From the NCBI RefSeq assembly GCF_016863435.1, contig NZ_BOOW01000009.1, positions 171,285 to 235,284 of the forward strand: a DNA stretch of 64,000 bases. The letters are read 5' to 3'. Below are positions 51,074 through 59,045 of this stretch, in pieces (within the stretch, counting starts at the first letter, position 1; each line of letters opens with the position of its first letter). Position numbers and translations under genes: made by a program. The DNA comes from Sinosporangium siamense. GTDB taxonomy: Bacteria; Actinomycetota; Actinomycetes; Streptosporangiales; Streptosporangiaceae. The notes beneath the pieces are model-generated. The model saw only the letters and a program-made list of their open reading frames with translations. It was not told the origin of the DNA and did no database searches.

Positions 51074-52275
51074 CGACCGCCGACCGGAACACCGGACGCG
51101 ATCCTGCGGCTGGCGCCGTGGCCCACACGGGCTCCGACCTCGGCTCCGAAGCAGGTGCCCGCTCCGACACCGGCGTCGGGGCCGAGGAGCGGAGTGGTGG
51201 GGGAGCGGTCTTCACGACGCTCGGCGTCGTGGTGGTGCTGCTCCTCGCCGCCGCGACCCGATCCCTCGAACAGACCGTCCCGGAGGTCTTCGAGGGCACC
51301 GCCCTCGAAGACCTCGCCGCCGCCGTCGAATATCCCGTCTACGCCATCGTTCTCGGCCTGCTCGGCAACGCGCTGCTCACCGCGACGGGGCTGAGGGAGC
51401 GGCTCGCGGGCGGCTTCCGCACCGAGTTCTTCATCAAGACCGGCCTCGTGCTGCTTGGCGCCTCCATCAATCTGAGCGTCATCGCCACCGCCGCGGGTCC
51501 CGCCGTCCTCCAGGGCGCCGTGCTGATCAGCTCGGTCTTCCTGTTCACCTGGTGGCTGGGCGGGAGATTCGGGCTCCCCGACAAACTGCGCGCCCTGCTG
51601 TCGGCCGCCGTCGCGGTCTGCGGGGTCAGCGCGGCCATCGCGGCGGCGGGAGCCGTACAGGCCAAACGCGAGCAGCTCGCCTACAGCGCGAGCCTGGTGA
51701 TCGTCTTCGCGCTGCCGTCCATCTTCCTGCTGCCGTGGCTCGCCACCGCGTTCGGGCTCAGCCCGGAGGTCGCGGGGGCGTGGATCGGCGGCAACATCGA
51801 CACGACGGCCGCCGTCACCGCGGCCGGGGCGCTCGTCGGCGAGGACAGCCTGCAGGTCGCGAGCATCGTGAAGGTCACCCAGAACGCCCTGATGGGTGTG
51901 GTGGCCATCGCGCTCACCGCCTACTTCGCCTTCCGCATCGAGCGCGACCCGGCGGCGGGCCGTCCCCGCCTCGCCGACTTGTGGCACAGGTTCCCCAAGT
52001 TCGTGCTGGGCTTCGTCGCCGCGTCGATCATCGCGACCTGGTATCTCTCCACGGTCGCCGCCGCCGAGGGCAAGGCGGTCATCGGCGTGGCCAACGACCT
52101 GCGGGTCTGGTTCTTCATCCTGGCCTTCGTGAGCATCGGCCTTGAGTTCCGGGTCTCGTCGCTGCGTGAGGCGGGGTGGCGGCCCGTCGTGGTGTTCGCC
52201 GCGGCCACGGTGGTCAACCTGGTGCTCGCGCTGGGGCTGGCGCTTCTGCTCTTCAGCGGCTTCTCGGTCGCCTGA
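51070..52275 (+). CDS. yeiH: YeiH family putative sulfate exporter (UPF0324)
   Basis: This 401-residue transporter has about ten membrane segments of the YeiH/UPF0324 family: VYAIVLGLLGNALL, FIKTGLVLLGASINLSVI, AVCGVSAAIAAAGAVQA, GAWIGGNIDTTAAVTAAGAL and VKVTQNALMGVVAI. The family is annotated as sulfate exporters on weak evidence. The first 45 residues are a hydrophilic, Gly/Asp/Ala-rich tail that replaces the usual first membrane segment, which may instead be supplied by the small peptide encoded just upstream. The neighbouring SBP56 gene hints at a link to sulfur metabolism. Confidence 0.88.
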   Translation: MTTADRNTGRDPAAGAVAHTGSDLGSEAGARSDTGVGAEERSGGGAVFTTLGVVVVLLLAAATRSLEQTVPEVFEGTALEDLAAAVEYPVYAIVLGLLGNALLTATGLRERLAGGFRTEFFIKTGLVLLGASINLSVIATAAGPAVLQGAVLISSVFLFTWWLGGRFGLPDKLRALLSAAVAVCGVSAAIAAAGAVQAKREQLAYSASLVIVFALPSIFLLPWLATAFGLSPEVAGAWIGGNIDTTAAVTAAGALVGEDSLQVASIVKVTQNALMGVVAIALTAYFAFRIERDPAAGRPRLADLWHRFPKFVLGFVAASIIATWYLSTVAAAEGKAVIGVANDLRVWFFILAFVSIGLEFRVSSLREAGWRPVVVFAAATVVNLVLALGLALLLFSGFSVA

Positions 52276-52283
52276 CACCGGTT

Positions 52284-52334
52284 CCGGGTACGGCTCGCGC
52301 GCCTTGTGCGCGGTGCGCGAGCCGTACCCGGTTT
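52284..52334 (+). terminator. Terminator after yeiH
   Basis: A perfect 17-bp stem (52284-52300 with 52315-52331) has a 14-nt loop and a short T-rich end. It starts 9 nt after the stop. Confidence 0.75.
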
Positions 52335-52587
52335 GTCGTGTCGGCGGGTTGTCGTCTCGGCCGGGTGTTGTGTCGGCGGGTTGTGTCGGCGGGTGTGCCG
52401 GCATGTACGTCTTCTGAGGCGGCACCTTTCTCCTTCTGCGGGGCATGGTGCGCGTACGGCGCAGCCCGCGCTTGGCGAGGGCCGGGGCGACCGATCATGC
52501 GGGCTTCGCCGTACGGCGTGGCGGGTCGTGGCCCGACGCCTTGGGCGCAGTGGCGGTGGCCCGTGTGGAAGGGGTTCTTACCCCCGG

Positions 52588-52632
52588 AAACAGCCGTCCC
52601 GGACCTCCGGTTCGGGACGGCTGTTTCTATTC
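52588..52632 (+). terminator. Intrinsic terminator in the yeiH-chitinase intergenic region
   Basis: A perfect 14-bp stem (52588-52601 with 52613-52626), 11-nt loop and T-rich tail (TTTCTATT). It isolates the chitinase promoter from upstream transcription. Confidence 0.8.
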
Positions 52633-52729
52633 CTAAGGCGTGGTTAATCCTGACTTAATGTCTACTCGGCCCTATGCCCGTTTTGGGCCTTGTGGTGCAG
52701 CTTTGTCAAAGCTACGATCGCCACAACTC

Positions 52730-52746
52730 TTAGGAAACTTTCCTAA
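52730..52746. promoter_or_regulatory. Perfect palindrome TTAGGAAACTTTCCTAA, probable operator
   Basis: Two 8-nt arms meet around a single C. It lies 267 bp before the first chitinase start and after the last terminator, in an A+T-rich patch. I recall similar AGGAAA-n-TTTCCT palindromes before secreted carbohydrase genes in actinomycetes, but cannot verify that here. Confidence 0.6.
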
Positions 52747-53013
52747 AAGTTGAGGAAAGCAGGAGTGCCGATGGCCCGGTCTCCTCCCTGAAAGCACATA
52801 TCCACCTGCGGAAACACCTGTTGTTCTCCGCCTGACCAATGCGCCTGATCCTCCGTGTCAACGTACGACACGTTCACCCCCCGTGAGCCTTCTTCCTCCG
52901 GTCACGAGCCGGAACACGAGGCCGCCCCCGGCCGAGTAAGGCCGCTGTCAGCCTCCGCCGGCCGTCAGCGCGCGAAGAGCGCTCAATGATTCCCCCCCCA
53001 GCCGGGAGTGATC

Positions 53014-55275
53014 ATGCGACGCAAATGGCCGTTACTTGTCCTCACCACAGCAGCCAGCCTCCTCCTCACCCTCCTCGTCCCCGGCGCCGCCTTCGCAGCC
53101 GCCCCGACCGCCACGTTCACCAAGCAGGGTGACTGGGGCAGCGGCTGGCAAGGCAGCTACACGATCCGCAACAACGGCACCGCGCCGATGACGAGCTGGA
53201 AGGTCGAGTTCGACCTCCCGGCCCCCATCGCGGTCGGCTCCTTCTGGGACGCGAGCCTCACCCGGGCGGGTCAGCACTTCACCTTCTCCAATCTGAGCTG
53301 GAACGGCACAATCGCTCCCGGGGGGAGCGTGAGCTTCGGCTTCCTCGGTCAGCCGGGCGGGACGGCTGCCGAACCGCAGAACTGCAAGCTCAACGGGGCG
53401 CCCTGCGGCGGCGACATCACCCCGCCGAGTGCGCCGAGCGGACTGCGATCCATCTCCCAGACCTCCACCTCGCTCCAGCTGGCCTGGAACCCCTCCGCCG
53501 ACGACGTCGCGGTGAAGGACTACCGCGTCTTCCGGAGCGGCGTCCTGGTGGCGACGATTTCCGCGCCCACCACCACGGCGACGGTCACCGGCCTCAACGC
53601 GTCGACGAGCTACACCTTCACCGTCTCGGCCCGGGACACCAGCGACAACGAGTCGGCCCAGTCGTCGGCGCTCACCACGAGGACCGAACCGCCGGACATC
53701 GTGGTGCCGAGCACACCGGCGAATCTCCGCGTCACCGGCACCTCCGGCAGCACCATCAGCCTGGCCTGGAACGCGTCGACCGACAACAGCGGTCAGATCA
53801 AGGACTACCGGGTCTACGAGGGCACGACCATCGTCGCGACGGTGGCTGGCACCTCGACCATCACCACGATCACCGGGCTTCAGCCGAACAGCCCGCACAC
53901 GTATACGGTGACGGCACGCGACGACGCGAACAACGAGTCGGCCAAGAGCTCTCCGGTCACCGGTACCACCGGGCCTCCCGACCCCATCCCCGCCGTCAAG
54001 GTCGGATATTTCGTGCAGTGGGGTATTTATGGTCGCGGCTACACCATCAAGAACCTCGACACCACCGGCGCGGCGGCCAAACTCACCCACGTCAACTACG
54101 CCTTCGGCAACCTGCACCCCACTCAGCACACCTGCCTGCAAGGCGTCACGCGCGGCACCTCACCCAACCCCAACGACCCGAACCAGGGCGACGGCGCGGG
54201 TGACGCGGAAGCCGACTACCAGCGTGTCTTCGGCGCCGAGACCTCCGTGGACGGCGTCGGCGACACCTGGAACCAGCCGCTCGCCGGCAACTTCAACCAG
54301 ATCAAGAAACTGAAGGCCAAGCACCCGCACCTGAAGTTCCTGATCTCCCTCGGCGGCTGGACCTACTCCAAGTACTTCTCCGACGCGGCCTCCACCCCCG
54401 CCAAACGCCAGGCGCTCGTGCGCTCCTGCCTCGACATCTACATCAAGGGCAACCTGCCCGTGGTGAACGGCCGAGGCGGCGCCGGCGCGGCGGCCGGGGT
54501 GTTCGACGGCATCGACATGGACTGGGAGTGGCCCAACGCCGAAGGGCACCCGGGCAACCACATCAGCCCGGCCGACAAGAACAACCTCACCCTGCTTCTG
54601 CAGGAGTTCCGCACCCAGCTCGACGCGCTTGGCGCCGCCAACGGCAAGGACTACCTGCTGACGGCGTTCACCCCCGCCGACCCGGTCAAGATCGACGCCG
54701 GATGGGACATCTCCCGGATCTTCGACTACCTGGACTTCGCCAACATCCAGGGCTACGACTTCCACGGCTCGGGCAGCGACAACAGCTGGGAGCCGAACCG
54801 CACGGGCCACCAGGCCAACCTCTACCTGGACCCCGACAGCCCCTACACCACCGATTTCAGTGTCGACAAGGCGGTCATGCACTACCTCAACGCCGGGGTC
54901 AACCCGAAGAAACTCACCATCGGGCTCGCCTTCTACGGCAGAGGCTGGCAACAGGTGGCCGCGGGCGGCAGGAACGGCGAATGGCAGACGGCGGGCGGCG
55001 CCGCACCCGGCGACTTCCCCGAGGAGGCCGGCATCCGGGGCTACAAGAACATCGCCACCGCCGTGCCGGGCTGCACCGTACAGCACGACACCGTCGCCAT
55101 TGCGACGTACTGCTATACGGGCAACGGGGGGCAGTGGTGGTCGTTCGACGACGCCTGGTCGATCCAGAAGAAGACCGAATACATCAAGGCGAAAGGCCTG
55201 CTCGGCGGCATGATCTGGGAGATGACCGGAGACACCGGCGTCCTCATGACGGCCCTCGACAACGGCCTTCGCTGA
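53014..55275 (+). CDS. Secreted GH18 chitinase with CBM2 and two FnIII domains
   Basis: This 753-residue enzyme breaks beta-1,4 links of chitin outside the cell. Order of parts: Sec signal peptide (1-28, ending AFA), CBM2-type binding module (about 30-133, opening with FTKQGDWGSGWQGSYTI and closed by a Cys pair), FnIII domains (about 139-223 and 233-320), and a GH18 domain (about 327-753). The GH18 active-site motif DGIDMDWE (498-505) is complete with Glu505 as acid/base, and SLGGWTYSKY precedes it. The insertion before the final strand suggests a subfamily A (processive, ChiA-like) enzyme. The start is ATG 53014 with CGGGAG 5 nt upstream. Confidence 0.95.
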   Translation: MRRKWPLLVLTTAASLLLTLLVPGAAFAAAPTATFTKQGDWGSGWQGSYTIRNNGTAPMTSWKVEFDLPAPIAVGSFWDASLTRAGQHFTFSNLSWNGTIAPGGSVSFGFLGQPGGTAAEPQNCKLNGAPCGGDITPPSAPSGLRSISQTSTSLQLAWNPSADDVAVKDYRVFRSGVLVATISAPTTTATVTGLNASTSYTFTVSARDTSDNESAQSSALTTRTEPPDIVVPSTPANLRVTGTSGSTISLAWNASTDNSGQIKDYRVYEGTTIVATVAGTSTITTITGLQPNSPHTYTVTARDDANNESAKSSPVTGTTGPPDPIPAVKVGYFVQWGIYGRGYTIKNLDTTGAAAKLTHVNYAFGNLHPTQHTCLQGVTRGTSPNPNDPNQGDGAGDAEADYQRVFGAETSVDGVGDTWNQPLAGNFNQIKKLKAKHPHLKFLISLGGWTYSKYFSDAASTPAKRQALVRSCLDIYIKGNLPVVNGRGGAGAAAGVFDGIDMDWEWPNAEGHPGNHISPADKNNLTLLLQEFRTQLDALGAANGKDYLLTAFTPADPVKIDAGWDISRIFDYLDFANIQGYDFHGSGSDNSWEPNRTGHQANLYLDPDSPYTTDFSVDKAVMHYLNAGVNPKKLTIGLAFYGRGWQQVAAGGRNGEWQTAGGAAPGDFPEEAGIRGYKNIATAVPGCTVQHDTVAIATYCYTGNGGQWWSFDDAWSIQKKTEYIKAKGLLGGMIWEMTGDTGVLMTALDNGLR

Positions 55276-55319
55276 TCTGAGCCAGGGCCGGCGCGGAACC
55301 TCTCGCCGCGCCCGCCCCG

Positions 55320-55386
55320 CCGTACGGCCGGCCAAGCCCCGCCGAGGTCACGGGCCTCGGCGCGCATCCCCCGGCCGGCCGTACGG
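55320..55386 (+). terminator. Nested inverted repeat between the first two chitinase genes
   Basis: Outer arms of 14 bp (55320-55333 and 55373-55386) and inner arms GCCGAGG/CCTCGGC (55341-55347, 55355-55361) form a double stem. It is likely a terminator or an mRNA stabiliser. Confidence 0.6.
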
Positions 55387-55462
55387 CACCCCTCCACGCG
55401 CTCATGCCAGGTCCGCGTGGTCTGCCGCACATGTTCAAATTCCGTACTCAGATGAGGTACGC

Positions 55463-57319
55463 ATGAGATTTGTTCGGTTCGTCGTTGCCGCGATCTTCGC
55501 GGCGGCGTCCCTCGTCGTCATGACGGCGCCCGCCCAGGCCGCCTCCGTCACGGCGACCTTCACCAAGCCCTCCGACTGGGGTTCCGGCTTCGAGGGCAGA
55601 TACACGATCAAGAACGGCACAGCCGCCGCCATCACCTCCTGGAAGGTGGAGTTCGACCTCCCGGCGGGCCACTCGGTGACCTCGCACTGGGACGCCACCG
55701 TCACCAGGACCGGCCAGCACGTCACCTTCACCAACCTCGGCTGGAACGGCAACATCCCGGCCGGCGGCACCCTGACCTTCGGATTCCTCGGCACGCCCGG
55801 CGGAGCCGGCGCCGTGCCGCAGAACTGCAAGATCAACGGCGCCGACTGCGGCGGCGTGAACGAGCAGGTGCCCGGCAAGCCCGGCACCCCGACCTTCCAG
55901 CCGGCGGGGACCACCCCCGTGGACTTCATCCTCAACTGGACGGCCTCCAGCGGCACCGTCACCGGCTACAAGGTCTACGAAGGCACCGGCACCACCCCCA
56001 TCGCCACCGTGAACGGCACCGCCACCACCGCCAGGATCTCGCTGCAGGCCTGCGGCACCTACGAGATCAGGGTGAAGGGCTTCAACTCCGCCGGCGAGTC
56101 GGTCGCGAGCGACCCCGTGACCATCCAGACCATCGGCTGCCTCGGCCCGCCCAAGATGCCGACGGACCTCACCTCCACGTCGACGAGCAACAGCATCACC
56201 CTGAACTGGAAGCACGCCAACAGCAACGGCCCGCTGACCGGCTACAAGGTCTACGAGGGCAACGTCGTCAAGGCGACCGTCGGGCGGACGGCCACCACCG
56301 CGACGATCTCCGGCCTCGGCACCTGCGAGTCCCACGACTACGTCCTCAAGGCGTACAACGAAGTCGGCGAGTCCGGTCCGGTCACCATCACCGCCAAGAC
56401 CGCCGGCTGCCCGGACAACCCGCTTCCGCGTAACTTCATCACCGGCTACTGGCAGAACTTCACCAACCCGACCACGCCGCTGAAGCTCAGCCAGGTGCCC
56501 GACGACTACGACCTCATCGCCATCGCGTTCGCCGACGCCACGCCCACCCCCGGGCGCGTCGAGTTCAAGCTCGACCCGGCGCTGTCCACCGCGCTCGGCG
56601 GATATACCGACGCTCAGTTCCGGGCCGACGTGAAGGCCCAGCAGGCCAAGGGCAACAAGGTCATCATCTCGGTCGGCGGCGAGCTCGGCCGGGTCCGCGT
56701 CGCCAGCGCCGGTGAGGCGACCGCCTTCACCGACAGCGTGTGGGCGATCATGCAGGACTACGGCTTCGACGGCATCGACATCGACCTGGAGAACGGCCTC
56801 AACGCGACCTACATGGGCCAGGCCCTGAAGGCGCTGCGGACCAAGGCCGGACCGAGCCTGATCATCACGATGGCGCCGCAGACCATCGACATGCAGAGCA
56901 CCGGCATGGAGTACTTCAAGCTCGCGCTCGACATCAAGGACATCCTCACCGTCGTCCACATGCAGTTCTACAACTCGGGCGGCATGCTCGGCTGCGACCA
57001 GGCTCAGGCCTACAGCCAGGGCACGCTCAACTTCCTCACCGCCCTGGCCTGCATCCAGCTTGAGAACGGACTCCGGCCCGACCAGGTCGCCCTCGGCGTC
57101 CCGGCCGGACCCGGCGCGGCGGGCGGCGGCGTCATCAACCCGTCCATGGTCAACAACGCTCTCGACTGTCTCGCCAAGCGCACCAATTGCGGAACCTTCG
57201 TGCCGCCGCGCGCCTACCCGGGCATCCGTGGCGCCATGACCTGGTCCATCAACTGGGACGCACAGCACAACTGGCAGTTCTCGCGCACCGTCAAACCGCA
57301 CCTCGCAACACTCCCTTAG
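55463..57319 (+). CDS. Secreted GH18 chitinase with CBM2 and two FnIII domains (second copy, ChiD-like)
   Basis: This 618-residue secreted protein has a signal peptide (1-27, ending AQA), a CBM2 module (about 28-131) that is nearly the twin of the first chitinase's, two FnIII domains (about 140-224, 230-315) and a shorter GH18 domain (about 322-618). The active-site motif FDGIDIDLE (435-443) has Glu443 in place, with IISVGGELG before it. The short barrel without the extra domain resembles subfamily B chitinases. The start ATG has GAGG 5 nt upstream. The next chitinase starts only 17 nt after the stop, so the two are co-transcribed. Confidence 0.94.
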   Translation: MRFVRFVVAAIFAAASLVVMTAPAQAASVTATFTKPSDWGSGFEGRYTIKNGTAAAITSWKVEFDLPAGHSVTSHWDATVTRTGQHVTFTNLGWNGNIPAGGTLTFGFLGTPGGAGAVPQNCKINGADCGGVNEQVPGKPGTPTFQPAGTTPVDFILNWTASSGTVTGYKVYEGTGTTPIATVNGTATTARISLQACGTYEIRVKGFNSAGESVASDPVTIQTIGCLGPPKMPTDLTSTSTSNSITLNWKHANSNGPLTGYKVYEGNVVKATVGRTATTATISGLGTCESHDYVLKAYNEVGESGPVTITAKTAGCPDNPLPRNFITGYWQNFTNPTTPLKLSQVPDDYDLIAIAFADATPTPGRVEFKLDPALSTALGGYTDAQFRADVKAQQAKGNKVIISVGGELGRVRVASAGEATAFTDSVWAIMQDYGFDGIDIDLENGLNATYMGQALKALRTKAGPSLIITMAPQTIDMQSTGMEYFKLALDIKDILTVVHMQFYNSGGMLGCDQAQAYSQGTLNFLTALACIQLENGLRPDQVALGVPAGPGAAGGGVINPSMVNNALDCLAKRTNCGTFVPPRAYPGIRGAMTWSINWDAQHNWQFSRTVKPHLATLP

Positions 57320-57336
57320 TGAGTTGGTGAGCGCCC

Positions 57337-58866
57337 ATGCGTAACTTACGGATCCTCTTCGCACTGCTACTGGCCACCGCCGGCGTACTCGTCGCGACGA
57401 CTCCCGCCTACGCGGCCAACGTGACCGCGGCCTTCACCAAGGTCGGGCAATGGGGCTCGGCCTTCGAAGGCCGATATACCGTCAAGAACGAAACGCCGGC
57501 TCCGATCACGAGCTGGAAGGTCGAATTCGACCTGCCCGCGGGGGGCAACGTCAGTTCCGCATGGGACGCTGTGCTCACGCGCAGCGGCACGCACTTCACC
57601 TTCACCAACGTCGGGTGGAACGGCACCGTGGCTCCCGGAGCCACGGTGAGTTTCGGGTTCATCGCCTCACCCGGCAGTGCCGTACCTCTCAACTGCCGGG
57701 TCAACGACCGCAATTGCGACGGCGGCGACGGACCCGGCACACCGGTCAACTTCCGGGTCACCGGCAGCACCGAGACCGGCATCTCGCTGGCCTGGGACGC
57801 CGCCGCCGGTGCCCCGACCGGATATCGCGTTTATGAGGGCACCACGGTGAAATGGACGGGCCCCGGCACGTCCACCACCATCGGCGGACTCGGCACCTGC
57901 GAGTCGCACACATATGTCGTCAAGGCGTACAACGCGCAAGGTGAGTCGAACGCCAGCGCCGCGGTCACCGGGTCCACCATCGGATGCCCGCAGGGGCAGG
58001 GCAAGGCCGCGCCGTACCTCTTCCTCGGGTGGGGCAACCCGCCGTCGCCGGCGACGGTCATGAACGCCACCGGCATCAAGCACTTCACGATGGCCTTCAT
58101 CCTCGCGCAGAACGGCTGCAACCCGGCGTGGGACAGCCAGCGTCCGCTGCTCGGCGGCGCCGACCAGGCCGCGATCAACCAGATCCGCGCCGCGGGCGGC
58201 GATGTCGTGCCGTCGATCGGCGGCTGGAGCGGCAACAAGCTCGGGCCGAACTGCGCGACACCGCAACTGCTCGCCGGTGCCTACCAGCGTGTCATCGACG
58301 CCTACAACCTCACATCGATCGACGTCGACATCGAGAACACCGACGAGTTCGAGAACGCGGTCGTGCAGGACCGTGTCCTCAACGCCCTGAAGATCGTCAA
58401 GCAGAACAACCCCGGCATCAAGACGATCCTCACCTTCGGGACGACGAGGACCGGCCCCAACCCCTGGGGCATCCGCCTCATCAACCAGGCGGCGGCGCTC
58501 CAGGCCGGCATCGACGTGTTCACGATCATGCCGTTCGACTTCGGCAGCTCGAACGTGCGGCAGGACACCATCAACGCCTCCGAATCACTCAAGGCCGCGC
58601 TGAAGACCGCCTTCGGCTGGACGGACGCACAGGCGTACAGCCACATGGGCATCTCCGGCATGAACGGCCTGTCCGACCAGCAGGAGATGACCTCGACCGC
58701 CGACTGGACCGCGATCCGCGACTGGGCCAAGGCCCGCGGCCTCGCCCGGCTCGCCTTCTGGGCGGTCAACCGCGACCGCCCCTGCCCCGGCGGCGGCGTG
58801 ACCTCGACCTGCAGCGGGATCGCCCAGCCCGACTGGGAGTTCACCCGCATCAGCGCCGGCTTCTAA
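57337..58866 (+). CDS. Secreted GH18 family protein with CBM2 and FnIII domain (third copy)
   Basis: This 509-residue protein has a signal peptide (1-26), a CBM2 module (about 27-128), one FnIII domain (about 133-216) and a GH18 barrel (about 222-509). The barrel is of a different subgroup: FLGWGNPPSPATVMNAT opens it and the catalytic strand reads SIDVDIEN, with Asp329, Asp331 and Glu333. The first Asp of the usual DxxDxDxE motif is replaced by Thr, but the acid/base Glu is kept, so activity is likely. Such barrels occur in bacterial chitinases of the Chi-like kiwellin-free subgroup with endo activity (recollection). Only 17 nt separates it from the preceding gene. Confidence 0.92.
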   Translation: MRNLRILFALLLATAGVLVATTPAYAANVTAAFTKVGQWGSAFEGRYTVKNETPAPITSWKVEFDLPAGGNVSSAWDAVLTRSGTHFTFTNVGWNGTVAPGATVSFGFIASPGSAVPLNCRVNDRNCDGGDGPGTPVNFRVTGSTETGISLAWDAAAGAPTGYRVYEGTTVKWTGPGTSTTIGGLGTCESHTYVVKAYNAQGESNASAAVTGSTIGCPQGQGKAAPYLFLGWGNPPSPATVMNATGIKHFTMAFILAQNGCNPAWDSQRPLLGGADQAAINQIRAAGGDVVPSIGGWSGNKLGPNCATPQLLAGAYQRVIDAYNLTSIDVDIENTDEFENAVVQDRVLNALKIVKQNNPGIKTILTFGTTRTGPNPWGIRLINQAAALQAGIDVFTIMPFDFGSSNVRQDTINASESLKAALKTAFGWTDAQAYSHMGISGMNGLSDQQEMTSTADWTAIRDWAKARGLARLAFWAVNRDRPCPGGGVTSTCSGIAQPDWEFTRISAGF

Positions 58867-58887
58867 CCCCTCCCACCTAAACGTGTA

Positions 58888-58922
58888 CGGCTCACGCCCG
58901 GCCGGCCTACGGGCGTGAGCCG
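58888..58922 (+). terminator. Terminator-like hairpin after the third chitinase
   Basis: A perfect 13-bp stem (58888-58900 with 58910-58922) has a 9-nt loop, 21 nt after the stop codon. Confidence 0.7.
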
Positions 58923-59045
58923 CACGCCGCGAGGTCCTTGTCAACCGCCCGGCCCCTCGGGGCCGGCCTGAGAAAAATAGATCCGCTTCTCTCTCCCGAC
59001 CGGAGACGCAGGGGTTCGTCTCCGGGCTCCCAAGTGAGGAACAGC

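Larger units (their letters stand above)
52276..53013. other. Intergenic region before the chitinase cluster
   Basis: The 738 bp hold two terminators (52284-52334, 52588-52630), a GTCGGCGGGTTGT-type degenerate repeat (about 52339-52396), a perfect palindrome at 52730-52746 and a leader of about 270 nt before the first chitinase. No gene is supported. Confidence 0.5.
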
